From assembly GCF_042655305.1 (NCBI RefSeq), contig NZ_JBHSLR010000005.1: a stretch of 64,000 bases of DNA. One strand, written 5' to 3'. Positions 45,015-53,880 of this stretch are shown here, piece after piece. The notes under the pieces are model-generated. The model did no database searches. It had not been told where the DNA came from and saw only the letters and a list, made by a program, of their open reading frames with translations. This stretch comes from Arcanobacterium_A bovis. GTDB taxonomy: Bacteria > Actinomycetota > Actinomycetes > Actinomycetales > Actinomycetaceae. Within the stretch, counting starts at the first letter, position 1. Every line of letters begins with the position of its first letter. A program made the position numbers and the translations under genes.

Positions 45015-45337
45015 AGAGATTTCTCCACTCATAAAATCTAGAGGGCAGTTTCCCACCCAGTTTTGCTCACCAACCTGCGGATTTGCATGACTTCACACAA
45101 ATCGAGCCAAGGGCGGTGACGTTTCCAAGGCGCTGCTCTTCTCGAAACGAATGTGTCTCAACGTCAGCCACAAAACCAAAGCCAATATCGAGATGAATGC
45201 TATTCGTAACAAGGATTACACGCATACTGTTCCATCATAAAACAAAACCGCCAGTTTAGGCCTAATTATCCTCCATGAGAGTAAACACAAGTTTCGAGAA
45301 TCCGTGGCCGCACACAGCATGAGCAGGAAAAAGAAAA

Positions 45338-45370
45338 GCCCGAGAAACCTATTTCTTTGATTTCTCGGGC
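45338..45370 (-). terminator. Terminator after tRNA-Pro
   Basis: GCCCGAGAAA..TTTCTCGGGC arms of ten bp, followed on the minus strand by TTTTCTTTTTCC, 11 bp beyond the tRNA 3' end. The region 45057-45337 between it and tig holds no gene that I recognise. Confidence 0.8.
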
Positions 45371-45380
45371 TTTCACACCG

Positions 45381-45454
45381 TCGGGGTAGCGGGATTTGAA
45401 CCCACGGCCTTCCGCTCCCAAAGCGGACGCGCTACCAAACTGCGCCATACCCCG
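45381..45454 (-). tRNA. tRNA-Pro (UGG)
   Basis: A 74-nt cloverleaf. Acceptor arms CGGGGTA and TACCCCG with discriminator A; D arm GCGC; anticodon stem TCCGC with loop TTTGGGA, anticodon UGG; T arm GTGGG with loop TTCAAAT. The CCA end is not encoded. Confidence 0.95.
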
Positions 45455-45614
45455 TGCTCAATAAATATTAGACAATGAATTTTGTTTTGACCAATCACAT
45501 GCAATTGTGTGAGCTAAACATCATCACACGGAAGTGTGACCCACCCGTCAGCACAAGCAATTTTTGTTGCGTGCGATTTCTTGCTAAACTCTTACAGTCA
45601 GCTCAGCTGGCAAT

Positions 45615-45685
45615 GCGAGTGTAGCTTAATGGTAAAGCCTCTGCCTTCCAAGCAGATGACGCGGGTTCGATTCCCGTCACTCGCT
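45615..45685 (+). tRNA. tRNA-Gly (UCC)
   Basis: A 71-nt cloverleaf. Acceptor arms GCGAGTG and CACTCGC with discriminator T; anticodon stem TCTGC with loop CTTCCAA, anticodon UCC; T arm GCGGG with loop TTCGATT. The last 18 bases plus one flanking base are repeated at 45852-45870. Confidence 0.95.
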
Positions 45686-45688
45686 CGA

Positions 45689-45724
45689 AATTAATGCAGC
45701 CAAGTTCTCTTGGCTGCATTAATT
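45689..45724 (+). terminator. Terminator after tRNA-Gly
   Basis: 16-bp arms AATTAATGCAGCCAAG with loop TTCT, followed by TTTT, directly after the tRNA. Confidence 0.85.
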
Positions 45725-45730
45725 TTTTGC

Positions 45731-45813
45731 GCTGCTATGCGGGAATCGAACCCGTGAGGGCTTTTGTGGATCAGAAAACGCACCGCGTTTTCCCACAAAA
45801 GATGCGAAGCAGC
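45731..45813 (-). other. Degenerate tRNA-like fold
   Basis: On the minus strand the outer bases GCTGCT and AGCAGC pair like an acceptor stem, the segment 45739-45755 forms a T-arm-like hairpin with loop TTCGATT, and 45761-45801 forms a long hairpin (CTTTTGTGG, GAAAACGC, interrupted by ATCA). The D and anticodon arms of a normal tRNA are absent. I read it as a decayed tRNA fragment or tRNA-derived structure, not a working tRNA. Confidence 0.45.
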
Positions 45814-45851
45814 AGTGCTGCGAGCAGGGCAGACACGCAGGCGTGGATGCG

Positions 45852-45870
45852 CGATTCCCGTCACTCGCTC
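45852..45870 (+). repeat. Duplicate of the tRNA-Gly 3' end (possible att scar)
   Basis: CGATTCCCGTCACTCGCTC is identical to 45668-45686, the T-loop-to-end part of tRNA-Gly. The two copies are direct repeats 184 bp apart. This is what remains when an element integrates into a tRNA and is later lost. From 45871 to 46210 I see no gene, only a C8 run at 45961-45968. Confidence 0.65.
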
Positions 45871-46210
45871 TCTTCATATTTTCAGTGCAATACCAACGAA
45901 AAGCACACATAGCCGAGCGCAAAAAACAGGGGCAAAAACACGCCAACTTCCAACATTACTCCCCCCCCATTAGTACCCCCATGTCGGAGCTACAACAAGC
46001 CTATTTCTCCCGCCATTCGTAGGCACAGGATTAAGTAGGACAAATGCTGATCTAGCGAACAAACATGGGTGATTTTGCGTCGGTTTCCACAGCATGATTG
46101 CCCCAAAGTAAGCGTTTTTTGATTCGCCGCGCTATATAGCTCCGATACCGCAAGAATCGCCTAGGTTAGGGAAAAGTTGAGGCAAAAGTTAGGAAAACGT
46201 CAAGCAAACA

Positions 46211-46251
46211 AATCGCGCCGCACATCCCAATCCTCAATGTGTGGCGCGATT
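46211..46251 (-). terminator. Terminator of the metal ABC operon
   Basis: 15-bp arms (AATCGCGCC..) with one wobble and an 11-base loop, followed on the minus strand by TTTGTTTG, 60 bp beyond the last permease gene. Confidence 0.75.
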
Positions 46252-46310
46252 CTCTCGTGCAGAGCCCTTCCCTCTTCTCCGCACGAATCCTTCTCCATTC
46301 CCAGCTCGGT

Positions 46311-47282
46311 TCAAACCTTCATTCGCTGGCTTTCTGCGGCGAGCGCAGCATTGTCGACAGGTTCGAGGCTATGCAACACAGAAACACCCCTATCAACCAC
46401 AGATTCATGGCGACGGCGTTCATACTCGCTGCGCCGGCGTCGTCGCTGCACAATCCGTACCACAAAGAACACCGCAAGGAAAACCATGCCTTCAACAGTG
46501 GCCATCATCGCCGACGTCGCCAAATCAAATTGATAGGAAATTCCGAAACCAACCATCGCCACCACGATAGATATAATTACAGTAGTCGCCACCATAGCTG
46601 CCATTGTGCGACACAATAACCTCGCCGTTGCTGCTGGCACGATCAATAGCGCCACAACCAAAACAGCGCCCGCCACCTTAAATGATGCAGTGATAGTAAC
46701 AGACACTACGAACATGAGCGCATAATTGATCGCCCGCACTGGATAACCTTGCAGCTTGGCCAGCTGCGGATCAAAGGTCGTGACGATCAAAGCGCGCCAC
46801 AATATCACAAAACACAATGCGTCAAATATCAGCACTCCCAGCATGACCCAAAAGTGCACCGGCCCAAAATCGACGTCGCCAATCACAAGATGCGTTATCG
46901 ATGCAATATTCAAATCGCCTTCCAAAACCGCATCTTCATGCAGGTGAATCTTCGAAAATACAGTCGAAAGCATCACCACGCCCAGCGAGAACAGCGCCGG
47001 GAAGAACACGCCGATCGTCGCGTCAGCATTGACGAGGCCAGTGAGACGCAAGGTTTCAGAAGCAAATACGATGATCATTCCCATGAACGCTGCGCCTATA
47101 ATGAGTCCCGGCGAATCGATTGAGCCAATGATCCACGCTGCCAAGACGATCCCTGGCAGCATACCGTGGCTCATAGCGTCTGCAAACATCGACTGTTTGC
47201 GCACCACCAAAAACACCCCAGCAACGGCGCACGTAATCGAGGTAATTATCGCCAGCATCAGTACCGAAATTGCCACACTCAT
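46311..47282 (-). CDS. Metal ABC transporter permease, second copy
   Basis: A 323-residue ABC-3 family permease for Mn, Zn or Fe uptake. About eight membrane segments are visible. The family motif SMFADAMSHGMLPGIVLA is near residue 30 and the helix-rich VVALLIVPAATARLL region near 210. A charged C-terminal tail of about 55 residues (QRRRRRSEYERRRHESVV and beyond) follows the last helix and is longer than usual. It starts at the stop of the other permease (TGATG), so the two are translated together. Its partner ATPase and binding protein are upstream. Confidence 0.9.
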   Translation of the reverse strand: MSVAISVLMLAIITSITCAVAGVFLVVRKQSMFADAMSHGMLPGIVLAAWIIGSIDSPGLIIGAAFMGMIIVFASETLRLTGLVNADATIGVFFPALFSLGVVMLSTVFSKIHLHEDAVLEGDLNIASITHLVIGDVDFGPVHFWVMLGVLIFDALCFVILWRALIVTTFDPQLAKLQGYPVRAINYALMFVVSVTITASFKVAGAVLVVALLIVPAATARLLCRTMAAMVATTVIISIVVAMVGFGISYQFDLATSAMMATVEGMVFLAVFFVVRIVQRRRRRSEYERRRHESVVDRGVSVLHSLEPVDNAALAAESQRMKV

Positions 47283-48217
47283 CAGCGCGCTCCGATCTCT
47301 TGCGCGATTCGCCGCTGTAGTTCACGACGACGCCGCACCCGCCGTATTTTTTGCAACACCAAGGATCGTCGTGGCGAGCATACGAGCGAAAATAGCAGTG
47401 TAAATGTAAGTATCAGCACGATCACAGGCCCGGTGGGCACTGAACCAAGCGAGACTGATAGCCAGGTGCCGAGCACCGAGGATAGACCTCCTATTAGTCC
47501 TGCAATAATCGCCATTGGCAAGAGCCGATTAGCCCATTGACGAGCTGCAGCGGGCGGAATAATCGCAAAGGCCACCATCAGGATTAGACCCACTGCTTTC
47601 ACTCCAAGCACAACAGCTACTACTGTAGGACCAAGCAATAATGGCGTGAGAAATTTGGGCGAAAATCCTTGCACACTCACGAATTGCGGATCGAAACAAA
47701 ATGCGGAGAATTCTTTTCTGAACAGGACGACGATCACCAAACACATCGCACCCAAAACGGCAATCGTTAATACATCAGAAATCGTCAACGACGTCGCCGA
47801 TCCAAGCAAAGCCGAGGAAATCCCTCCTTTACCAGGGAAGCTCCCGTGAATGATTACTCGTAGCAGCACGAGTCCTCCTCCGTAGAAGAGGGCGAGCATA
47901 ACAGCCATCGTGGTGTCGTCGCCAAGAGGCGTCGTGCGCGCAATCCAATCAGAGAGCAACACCGCCACAAGAGCAGCTAAAACGGATCCAATCACGAGCA
48001 CAATCAAAGAGCGTCCATCAACGCCAAATACCGCCGATGCCACGATGAACGCGCCCATCACACCGAGGGTGGAGGCATGGCCAATCACGTCTGATAGCAA
48101 AGACTGGCGTCTTACGTACAGAAAACAACCGAGCACCCCGCATACCAGCCCAATCATGAATGTGCCAATCGAGATGATTCGATAAGAGTGAGTAGAAAGA
48201 AAAGCGATCAAATCCAC
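47282..48217 (-). CDS. Metal ABC transporter permease, first copy
   Basis: A 311-residue ABC-3 permease. The conserved SLLSDVIGHASTLGVMGAF segment is near residue 36, and AFAIIPPAAARQWANRLLPM is the later cytoplasmic-loop motif. Eight membrane segments are visible, with a basic tail (RRVRRRRELQRR). It follows the ATPase gene with six bp between. Two distinct permease genes suggest a heterodimeric channel, as in many PsaABC or SitABCD systems. Confidence 0.9.
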   Translation of the reverse strand: MDLIAFLSTHSYRIISIGTFMIGLVCGVLGCFLYVRRQSLLSDVIGHASTLGVMGAFIVASAVFGVDGRSLIVLVIGSVLAALVAVLLSDWIARTTPLGDDTTMAVMLALFYGGGLVLLRVIIHGSFPGKGGISSALLGSATSLTISDVLTIAVLGAMCLVIVVLFRKEFSAFCFDPQFVSVQGFSPKFLTPLLLGPTVVAVVLGVKAVGLILMVAFAIIPPAAARQWANRLLPMAIIAGLIGGLSSVLGTWLSVSLGSVPTGPVIVLILTFTLLFSLVCSPRRSLVLQKIRRVRRRRELQRRIAQEIGAR

Positions 48218-48223
48218 GAGCAG

Positions 48224-48982
48224 TTACCTCACCGGCGTCTTCGGCTGCATCAACAGCGGCACTTCGATGTGGTGAGCAACGCCGTAAGTTTTTTCGACTA
48301 TATGTGGGTGGAACACATCGTGGATCGGCCCAGCAGCAGTTACACATTTATTGAGTAACAGCACCCAGGAGCAAAAATTCGCTAACGTGGACAGATCGTG
48401 GTGCACAAGCACGATGGTTTTTCCTTTCGCGCGCAAATCAATGAGCGCCTTGACTATTGCCTTTTCCGAGGCAACATCCACTCCGGCAAACGGTTCGTCC
48501 ATCAAGATCAAATCAGGATCTGCAACGAGCGTACGTGCCAAGAAGGTGCGTTGTTTTTGGCCACCTGAAAGCTGCCCGATCTGACGACCAGCAAGGTCAG
48601 AGATACCTACTTGCGCAAGCGCCCGCTCAACAGCGCGTTTTTGTTTGGAGCGCGGGCGTCGCAGCCATCCGAGGGAGCCATAGGTTCCCATCATCACGAC
48701 GTCGTAAACGGTAGCAGGAAAATCCCAGTCCACGTCGGACTGCTGCGGCATATATCCTATGCGTTTACGCACGTGGCGAAGTTGTTTCCCGAAAAACGCT
48801 GCTTCGCCCGCAAGTGTGGGAACCAAATCGAGCATAGCTCGCATGAGTGTCGATTTTCCTGCTCCATTAGGGCCAACTATCCCCATAATTTCTCCTGCAG
48901 GAAGCTCAAAGCTCACCCGATCAAGCACTAGCTCTTCTCGGTAAGCAACACACATATCAGTCACGCTCAATACCGGCGTCAT
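48224..48982 (-). CDS. Metal ABC transporter ATP-binding protein
   Basis: The ATPase of the importer, about 252 residues. Walker A is GPNGAGKSTLMR, the signature is LSGGQKQRTFLARTL, and Walker B is LILMDEPFAGVD with the H-loop in IVLVHHDLS. The order PQQSDVDWDFPATVYDVVMMG is typical of manganese/zinc/iron (MntB/ZnuC/SitB-type) ATPases. I chose the ATG at 48982 because GGAGG lies eight bases upstream; the frame extends nine codons further. It follows the binding protein gene by 72 bp. Confidence 0.93.
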   Translation of the reverse strand: MTPVLSVTDMCVAYREELVLDRVSFELPAGEIMGIVGPNGAGKSTLMRAMLDLVPTLAGEAAFFGKQLRHVRKRIGYMPQQSDVDWDFPATVYDVVMMGTYGSLGWLRRPRSKQKRAVERALAQVGISDLAGRQIGQLSGGQKQRTFLARTLVADPDLILMDEPFAGVDVASEKAIVKALIDLRAKGKTIVLVHHDLSTLANFCSWVLLLNKCVTAAGPIHDVFHPHIVEKTYGVAHHIEVPLLMQPKTPVR

Positions 48983-49054
48983 CACACTTTCCTCCAAATA
49001 AAACGGCATATGCTACGGAATGTCATGCAGACGTATCTCTTCTACGCACTGCTC

Positions 49055-50020
49055 TTACTTGTTTCCTAGTCCCTTGGCAATCGCCTCAGTGTTGTGTTTT
49101 AGCACGCCAAGGTAGGTGTTTACTGGTTCTTTGTCTCCCAAGGAGTCAGCGAAGAGTTCTTCGTCAGATATCTTGACGTCCCATCCTTTTGACTTCACAT
49201 TTTCTTGAAGTGATTTAACTGCCTGTGGATTTTGGAGATTATCTACAAAGATCGTCTTGATTTTCTTGGTGGCGATCATTTGGGCGAGATCGTTGAGTTC
49301 ACTTGCAGATTTTTCAGCTTCGGACGTCACGAAATCTGTTGCGAAAATCTGGAGGTTATAACGTTTGCCAAGGTAGTTGAAGGCATCGTGACCCGTCACG
49401 AGATTTCGCTGATCGGCCGGAATACTCGATAGAACTTTTTTCGCTTGAGCGTCAGCTTCATCGATCTTCTTATTGTAGGACTTGGCATTTTGTAGGTATT
49501 GATCGGCATTCTTTGGATCGAGTTTACCTAGATGCTTGGCGACTTCTTCTACTACGAGCTGCCAGTTTTCTGGTGAGTTCCAGATGTGTGGATCGTGCAG
49601 CTCATGACCCGCGTCGTCTTTTTCGGGCCATGGAAGCAGTTTGTCTTTGGGCAATTGATCACCGACGGCGATCTGCTTCTTTCCCATTCCTTGTAGCTGT
49701 TTCGTCATCAGCGCTTCTAGGTGGAGTCCATTCCAGACGACGGCGTCGGCCGCGTTGAGCTCTTCAATGTCTTTGGTGCTGGGCTGGTAGGTATGAGGGT
49801 CGCCTCCTGGCTTGACCATGGTGTACACCTTGGCTCCCGGTGCGATATTACTAACGGCGTCTGCCAAATATCCGGTGGTGGCAAATACCCGCAAGGAGCT
49901 TTCTTTAGCACCGGAATTCATGGAATCTTTAGATTTTTCACCTGTTGAACACGCACTCACTGCAAGTGCCATAAGCGATGCTGTAATCAATGCGAGGGAA
50001 CGCTTAAATTTGCGGCGCAT
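49055..50020 (-). CDS. Metal-binding lipoprotein of the ABC importer
   Basis: A 321-residue cluster A-I solute-binding lipoprotein. A signal peptide ends in the lipobox VSAC with Cys24. Likely metal ligands are H76 (GGDPHTYQP), H145 (DPHIWNSP), H211 (VTGHDAFNYL) and D294 (ELFADSLGD). Three His plus Asp fits TroA- or ZnuA-like proteins, which bind Zn or Mn; PsaA-type Mn proteins have Glu at the third position. It opens the operon binding protein, ATPase, permease, permease, with a DtxR-type box upstream. Confidence 0.92.
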   Translation of the reverse strand: MRRKFKRSLALITASLMALAVSACSTGEKSKDSMNSGAKESSLRVFATTGYLADAVSNIAPGAKVYTMVKPGGDPHTYQPSTKDIEELNAADAVVWNGLHLEALMTKQLQGMGKKQIAVGDQLPKDKLLPWPEKDDAGHELHDPHIWNSPENWQLVVEEVAKHLGKLDPKNADQYLQNAKSYNKKIDEADAQAKKVLSSIPADQRNLVTGHDAFNYLGKRYNLQIFATDFVTSEAEKSASELNDLAQMIATKKIKTIFVDNLQNPQAVKSLQENVKSKGWDVKISDEELFADSLGDKEPVNTYLGVLKHNTEAIAKGLGNK

Positions 50021-50065
50021 AGATATCCTTCCGATAGTATGAGAACGGTAGTCAAGAAAAACTAC

Positions 50066-50084
50066 TTAGGTTAGCCTATCCTTA
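50066..50084 (-). promoter_or_regulatory. DtxR/IdeR/MntR-type operator
   Basis: TTAGGTTAGCCTATCCTTA closely matches the 19-bp consensus TWAGGTTAGSCTAACCTWA of DtxR-family metal-dependent repressors, with two mismatches. It lies 46 bp before the binding-protein start, so the importer is likely repressed by a metal-loaded regulator (iron or manganese). Confidence 0.75.
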
Positions 50085-50200
50085 CTAACGGCTTTAGGGA
50101 ATGACTTTTATCCTATTCGTCCACTTAGTGCCCTATTGCACACTATCGCTTTTGGAAATAACTATCGCTACGAAGAGGTACCGTGGCCAGTTGGTGCATC

Positions 50201-50245
50201 AATGCGAGTGTGGGTGGGAAAAGTATTCCCACCCACACTCGCATT
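50201..50245 (-). terminator. Long perfect hairpin after putA
   Basis: Perfect 20-bp arms (AATGCGAGTGTGGGTGGGAA) and a 5-base loop, 28 bp beyond the putA stop. No U-tract. Confidence 0.78.
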
Positions 50246-50272
50246 CGATCAACTCATCTTCTCAGCACTTGC

Positions 50273-53200
50273 TCAGATAATAACCTCATCGCTCAATCGC
50301 GTTGGATTGCCAAAGCGGTGATTCGTAAAGGAAACCGCCTGCTCTTGCACAAATGGAATGAGTTCCACTCGAGCATTCAACGTTACCGGACCGCTCCACA
50401 CTGCCACATCAGCAACAGATTCTGCCGGAAGTGCAGCCATCAATGCCGAGGCATCGCCACCGATCAAGCGAATTCGTGCATCCAAGCCGGCATGCTTCGC
50501 CCAATTGGTTACAGAAGCACGGAAATCGGCGTCGCTCTCCAACCGCAAAGAAACGCCTTGAGCAGCGAGGAAATCTTGGATTTGTGCCGACAAATCATCA
50601 GGTGCCGAAACTTCCAGCTTCGCCCCAACTGCCAATGCAGCGCCAACAAGGCCCGCCAGCTGCCACTGTGACTCGCCCTCACTCAGTCGAACAGTCACCG
50701 AAGCTGGCCGATAACGCAGAACATTGCGCTCGACGCCTAAATCGGACGGATCATGACCTACCCCAAACTCACGGCCGATTTCTACATCAGCAGAGTGCAA
50801 CAAGATACTCAAGAAAGCTTGATCTGCACCATCATTTCCTAGCTCGTTCGCTTTGACAAGCACAGGCATGCTCAAGGTTCCATCCTGCACGCTCGCCGCG
50901 GAATCATCGCGTTTGAAGCTACCGAGACCAAAGAGGTATGAAGGGCCACCCGCTTTAGTGCCAGCACCAACGGCCGATCGCTTCCATCCTCCGAACGGCT
51001 GACGACGTACAATCGCACCGGTAATGCCACGGTTCACGTAGGCATTACCTGCCTTGACGTTCTCCAACCAGTAGTTAATCTCATCAGGATCAAGCGAATG
51101 GATACCAGCGGTGAGACCAAAATCGGTGGCATTTTGCAGCTCGACTGCTTCTTCAAGCGTCTGAGCAGTCATAATGCCTAGGATCGGACCAAAGTACTCA
51201 GTGAGATGGTATTCCGAACCTGGCTTAACACCGGCACGCACTCCTGGGCTCCACAACTTGCCAGAATCGTCAAGCTGTTGTGGTTTGATTGCCCAGCTCT
51301 CCCCCTCACCAAGCGTCGTCAAGCCACGCAAAAGCTTTCCAGCAGCTGGCATCACGAGAGGTCCCATTTGAGTTTCAAGATCCCACGGCCAGCCCACGTG
51401 CAAAGACTTCACGCCGTCAAGCAACTGCCTACGGAAGCGTTCCGACCGCGCCACAGATCCAACCAAAATAACCGTCGAACAGGCCGAACACTTCTGCCCA
51501 GCATGTCCGAATGCCGAGGTAATAACGTCCTTGACCGCAAGATCAAGATCAGCATGCGGAGTAACGATAATCGAATCTTTACCCGAGGTTTCGGCAAGCA
51601 GACCCAGATCAGGGCGCCAAGACTTGAATAACTTCGCTGTCTCGATTGAGCCTGTCAAGATCACCCGATCAACTAGCGGATGCGTAATGAGTTCCTTACC
51701 CAGCTCACGCTCAGAAAGATCTACAAACTTGAGCAGTTCGCGCGGCACACCGGCGTCCCACATAATCTGAGCCAGCACTGCGCCGGTGCGTGCAGCCTCC
51801 GAAGAAGGCTTGAACACAACACCCGATCCCGCAGCCAGAGCAGCTAATACGCCGCCAGCAGGAATCGCCATCGGGAAGTTCCACGGCGGAGTCACGACGA
51901 CGACGCGCGAAGACTCGTAAATCGCTCCCGGCAGGTTATCCAACAGTTTGGCCTGCTCAGCGTAGTAGTGAGCAAAATCGACTGCCTCAGATACTTCAAC
52001 GTCACCTTGATCAAGCGCTTTTCCAGCCTCTGAACCTGCAACTTCAATGAGTTCAGCTCGACGCTTTGCAAGCTCAAGACCAACGCGATGAATAATCTCA
52101 GCACGTTCAGCACCAGATTTCTGCGCCCAAGCAGCTCCCGCCTCAGCAGCTTCGCCCACAATTTTGTTCAGTGCCTCAACATCGTCAACACGAGCGTCTT
52201 TCAGCACCTTCGATCCGAGCGTCGAGTCCTTCATTCGCCTAGCAATCTCGCGTGCCCATTTCTGGTTAGCAGGCAAGGAAGGATCCGAATCTGGGGTGTT
52301 TTGGAATGTCCATTCCCCGTCTTCATTTACGAGGTTAGAACGGAGCACCTCGTCGTCTTCCGCAGTGCGATCTTGTAGACGACGCGGCCCAACGGCGTCG
52401 GAAAAAGCGTGCGACAGCGCCGCATTGAAGCGATCACGCTCGCGCGCCAGCAAGCTCTCGTCGTCGGCAATCTCGAAGATCGAGGACATAAAGTTCGCAG
52501 GTAACGCGTTCTCTTCCAGGCGTCGCACCAAGTATGCGATGGCAACATCGTATTCTTCGGGATTAACAACCGGTACATAGTAGAGCAAATGCCCCACGTC
52601 TTTAGTCATTGCCGCAGCTTGTGGAGCCGCCATACCCGAAAGCATCTCAAACTCAACGTCGTTGCCGTTCAAAATACCGCGGTCTTTGGCAAGCTCAAAG
52701 GCAAACGCAGCCGTGAACAGGTTCATTCCTGCCACGCCGATATTTACGTTCTTGATGTGCTCTGGACGCAGTGCATACTCAAGCACGCGGATGTAGTTAG
52801 CGTCGGTATGCTCTTTGCTTGGCTGCGTAACCAGCTCCCAACCGTGTACTGCTGCAGCCACACGCTCCATCGAGAGGTTTGCACCCTTGACCACACGCAC
52901 CTTGATCGGAGCACCGCCGTTGGCAACACGAGCCGCTGCCCACTTCTGGAGATCCTCCATCGCTGGTAGAGCATCTGGCAGATACGCTTGAAGCACGATA
53001 CCAGCGCGCAATTCATGGAATTCCGGACGCTCAAGAATTCGCTTGAATACATCGATCGTCATATGAAGATCGTGATATTCTTCCATATCCAAGTTCACAA
53101 ATTTCTTAGGCGTGTAGGAATTTGCGCGCGTATAGAGCGGAAGTAGCGCTTCGACGGCGTTCTCAACAGCCTCTTCATATGCCCACGGGTTATGCGGGCC

Positions 53201-53737
53201 AATTACCGCCGAAACCTTCATCGATACGTAATCAACATCGTCGCGTTCGAGGAGCTTGATCGTGTCCTCCATGCGTTTTGCCGCCTCTTTGTTACCGAGC
53301 ACAGCTTCGCCGAGGAGATTCATGTTCAGGCGGGCACCTTTTGCCTTGAGCCGCGCGATAGAATCCGTGAGTCCTTTTCCTTTGGCGTCAAGTACGAGAT
53401 CACCCACGAGCTGCTGGAATACTTTCGTTGCAGCAGGTACAACGACGCCGGGTAGCATCGGGGCTACCACGCCGCCGAGTTTCAATGGCGCACGGAGATA
53501 GCTCGGCAAGAAGCTAGGCCCTTGCGAAGCTAATTTCGCAATAGTCTGAGCAACAACTTTCTTGTCTTCAGGGCGAATAACACCATCAACAAACTCGACG
53601 GTGAAGTCTAAACCCTTGGGATCTTGGAGCGTCTTTGCAAGAAGCAGCGCCGCACGGTCGTTCGGGTAGTTTTTCGAATCTGCGAGCCAATGCTGAGCAC
53701 GAGTTTCAGCGCGGCGTCCGATTTCTTCAAAACTCAT
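50273..53737 (-). CDS. putA: Bifunctional proline dehydrogenase / glutamate-semialdehyde dehydrogenase
   Basis: PutA oxidises proline to glutamate in two steps. The 1154-residue protein has the FAD-dependent proline dehydrogenase barrel at about residues 90-430 (VSMKVSAVIGPHNPWAYEE; KVRVVKGANLSMER; ITEEY-type LDMEEYHDLHMT), then the aldehyde dehydrogenase domain at about 500-1000 with catalytic Cys in AFGHAGQKCSACSTVI and Glu in LLAETSGKDSIIV. The last 150 residues are a divergent C-terminal domain. No N-terminal ribbon-helix-helix DNA-binding domain is seen, so it is not a self-regulator. It precedes putP in reverse order and is separated from it by a hairpin. Confidence 0.95.
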   Translation of the reverse strand: MSFEEIGRRAETRAQHWLADSKNYPNDRAALLLAKTLQDPKGLDFTVEFVDGVIRPEDKKVVAQTIAKLASQGPSFLPSYLRAPLKLGGVVAPMLPGVVVPAATKVFQQLVGDLVLDAKGKGLTDSIARLKAKGARLNMNLLGEAVLGNKEAAKRMEDTIKLLERDDVDYVSMKVSAVIGPHNPWAYEEAVENAVEALLPLYTRANSYTPKKFVNLDMEEYHDLHMTIDVFKRILERPEFHELRAGIVLQAYLPDALPAMEDLQKWAAARVANGGAPIKVRVVKGANLSMERVAAAVHGWELVTQPSKEHTDANYIRVLEYALRPEHIKNVNIGVAGMNLFTAAFAFELAKDRGILNGNDVEFEMLSGMAAPQAAAMTKDVGHLLYYVPVVNPEEYDVAIAYLVRRLEENALPANFMSSIFEIADDESLLARERDRFNAALSHAFSDAVGPRRLQDRTAEDDEVLRSNLVNEDGEWTFQNTPDSDPSLPANQKWAREIARRMKDSTLGSKVLKDARVDDVEALNKIVGEAAEAGAAWAQKSGAERAEIIHRVGLELAKRRAELIEVAGSEAGKALDQGDVEVSEAVDFAHYYAEQAKLLDNLPGAIYESSRVVVVTPPWNFPMAIPAGGVLAALAAGSGVVFKPSSEAARTGAVLAQIMWDAGVPRELLKFVDLSERELGKELITHPLVDRVILTGSIETAKLFKSWRPDLGLLAETSGKDSIIVTPHADLDLAVKDVITSAFGHAGQKCSACSTVILVGSVARSERFRRQLLDGVKSLHVGWPWDLETQMGPLVMPAAGKLLRGLTTLGEGESWAIKPQQLDDSGKLWSPGVRAGVKPGSEYHLTEYFGPILGIMTAQTLEEAVELQNATDFGLTAGIHSLDPDEINYWLENVKAGNAYVNRGITGAIVRRQPFGGWKRSAVGAGTKAGGPSYLFGLGSFKRDDSAASVQDGTLSMPVLVKANELGNDGADQAFLSILLHSADVEIGREFGVGHDPSDLGVERNVLRYRPASVTVRLSEGESQWQLAGLVGAALAVGAKLEVSAPDDLSAQIQDFLAAQGVSLRLESDADFRASVTNWAKHAGLDARIRLIGGDASALMAALPAESVADVAVWSGPVTLNARVELIPFVQEQAVSFTNHRFGNPTRLSDEVII

Positions 53738-53819
53738 TTTGAAACATCCTTTTCGTTGAGAAATGGCTAGTTACAGCAAAATTTTGTTGTGATTTAATGA
53801 AAATAATGCTTAGCGCGCC

Positions 53820-53859
53820 AAATACCCCGCCCTACCCTTGCGGACAAAACGGGGCATTT
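53820..53859 (-). terminator. Terminator after putP
   Basis: AAATGCCCCG..CGGGGTATTT arms of ten bp with one wobble and a long loop, 22 bp beyond the putP stop. Confidence 0.55.
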
Positions 53860-53880
53860 GCGTTCTATGCCGAGCGTGGA

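Noticed and set aside
45961..45968. C8 run as a phase-variation tract
   Set aside because: It is not inside or directly before any gene that I can identify.
45694..45973. Short frames around the tRNA scar
   Set aside because: They overlap the tRNA terminator and the tRNA-like structure and have no coding features.
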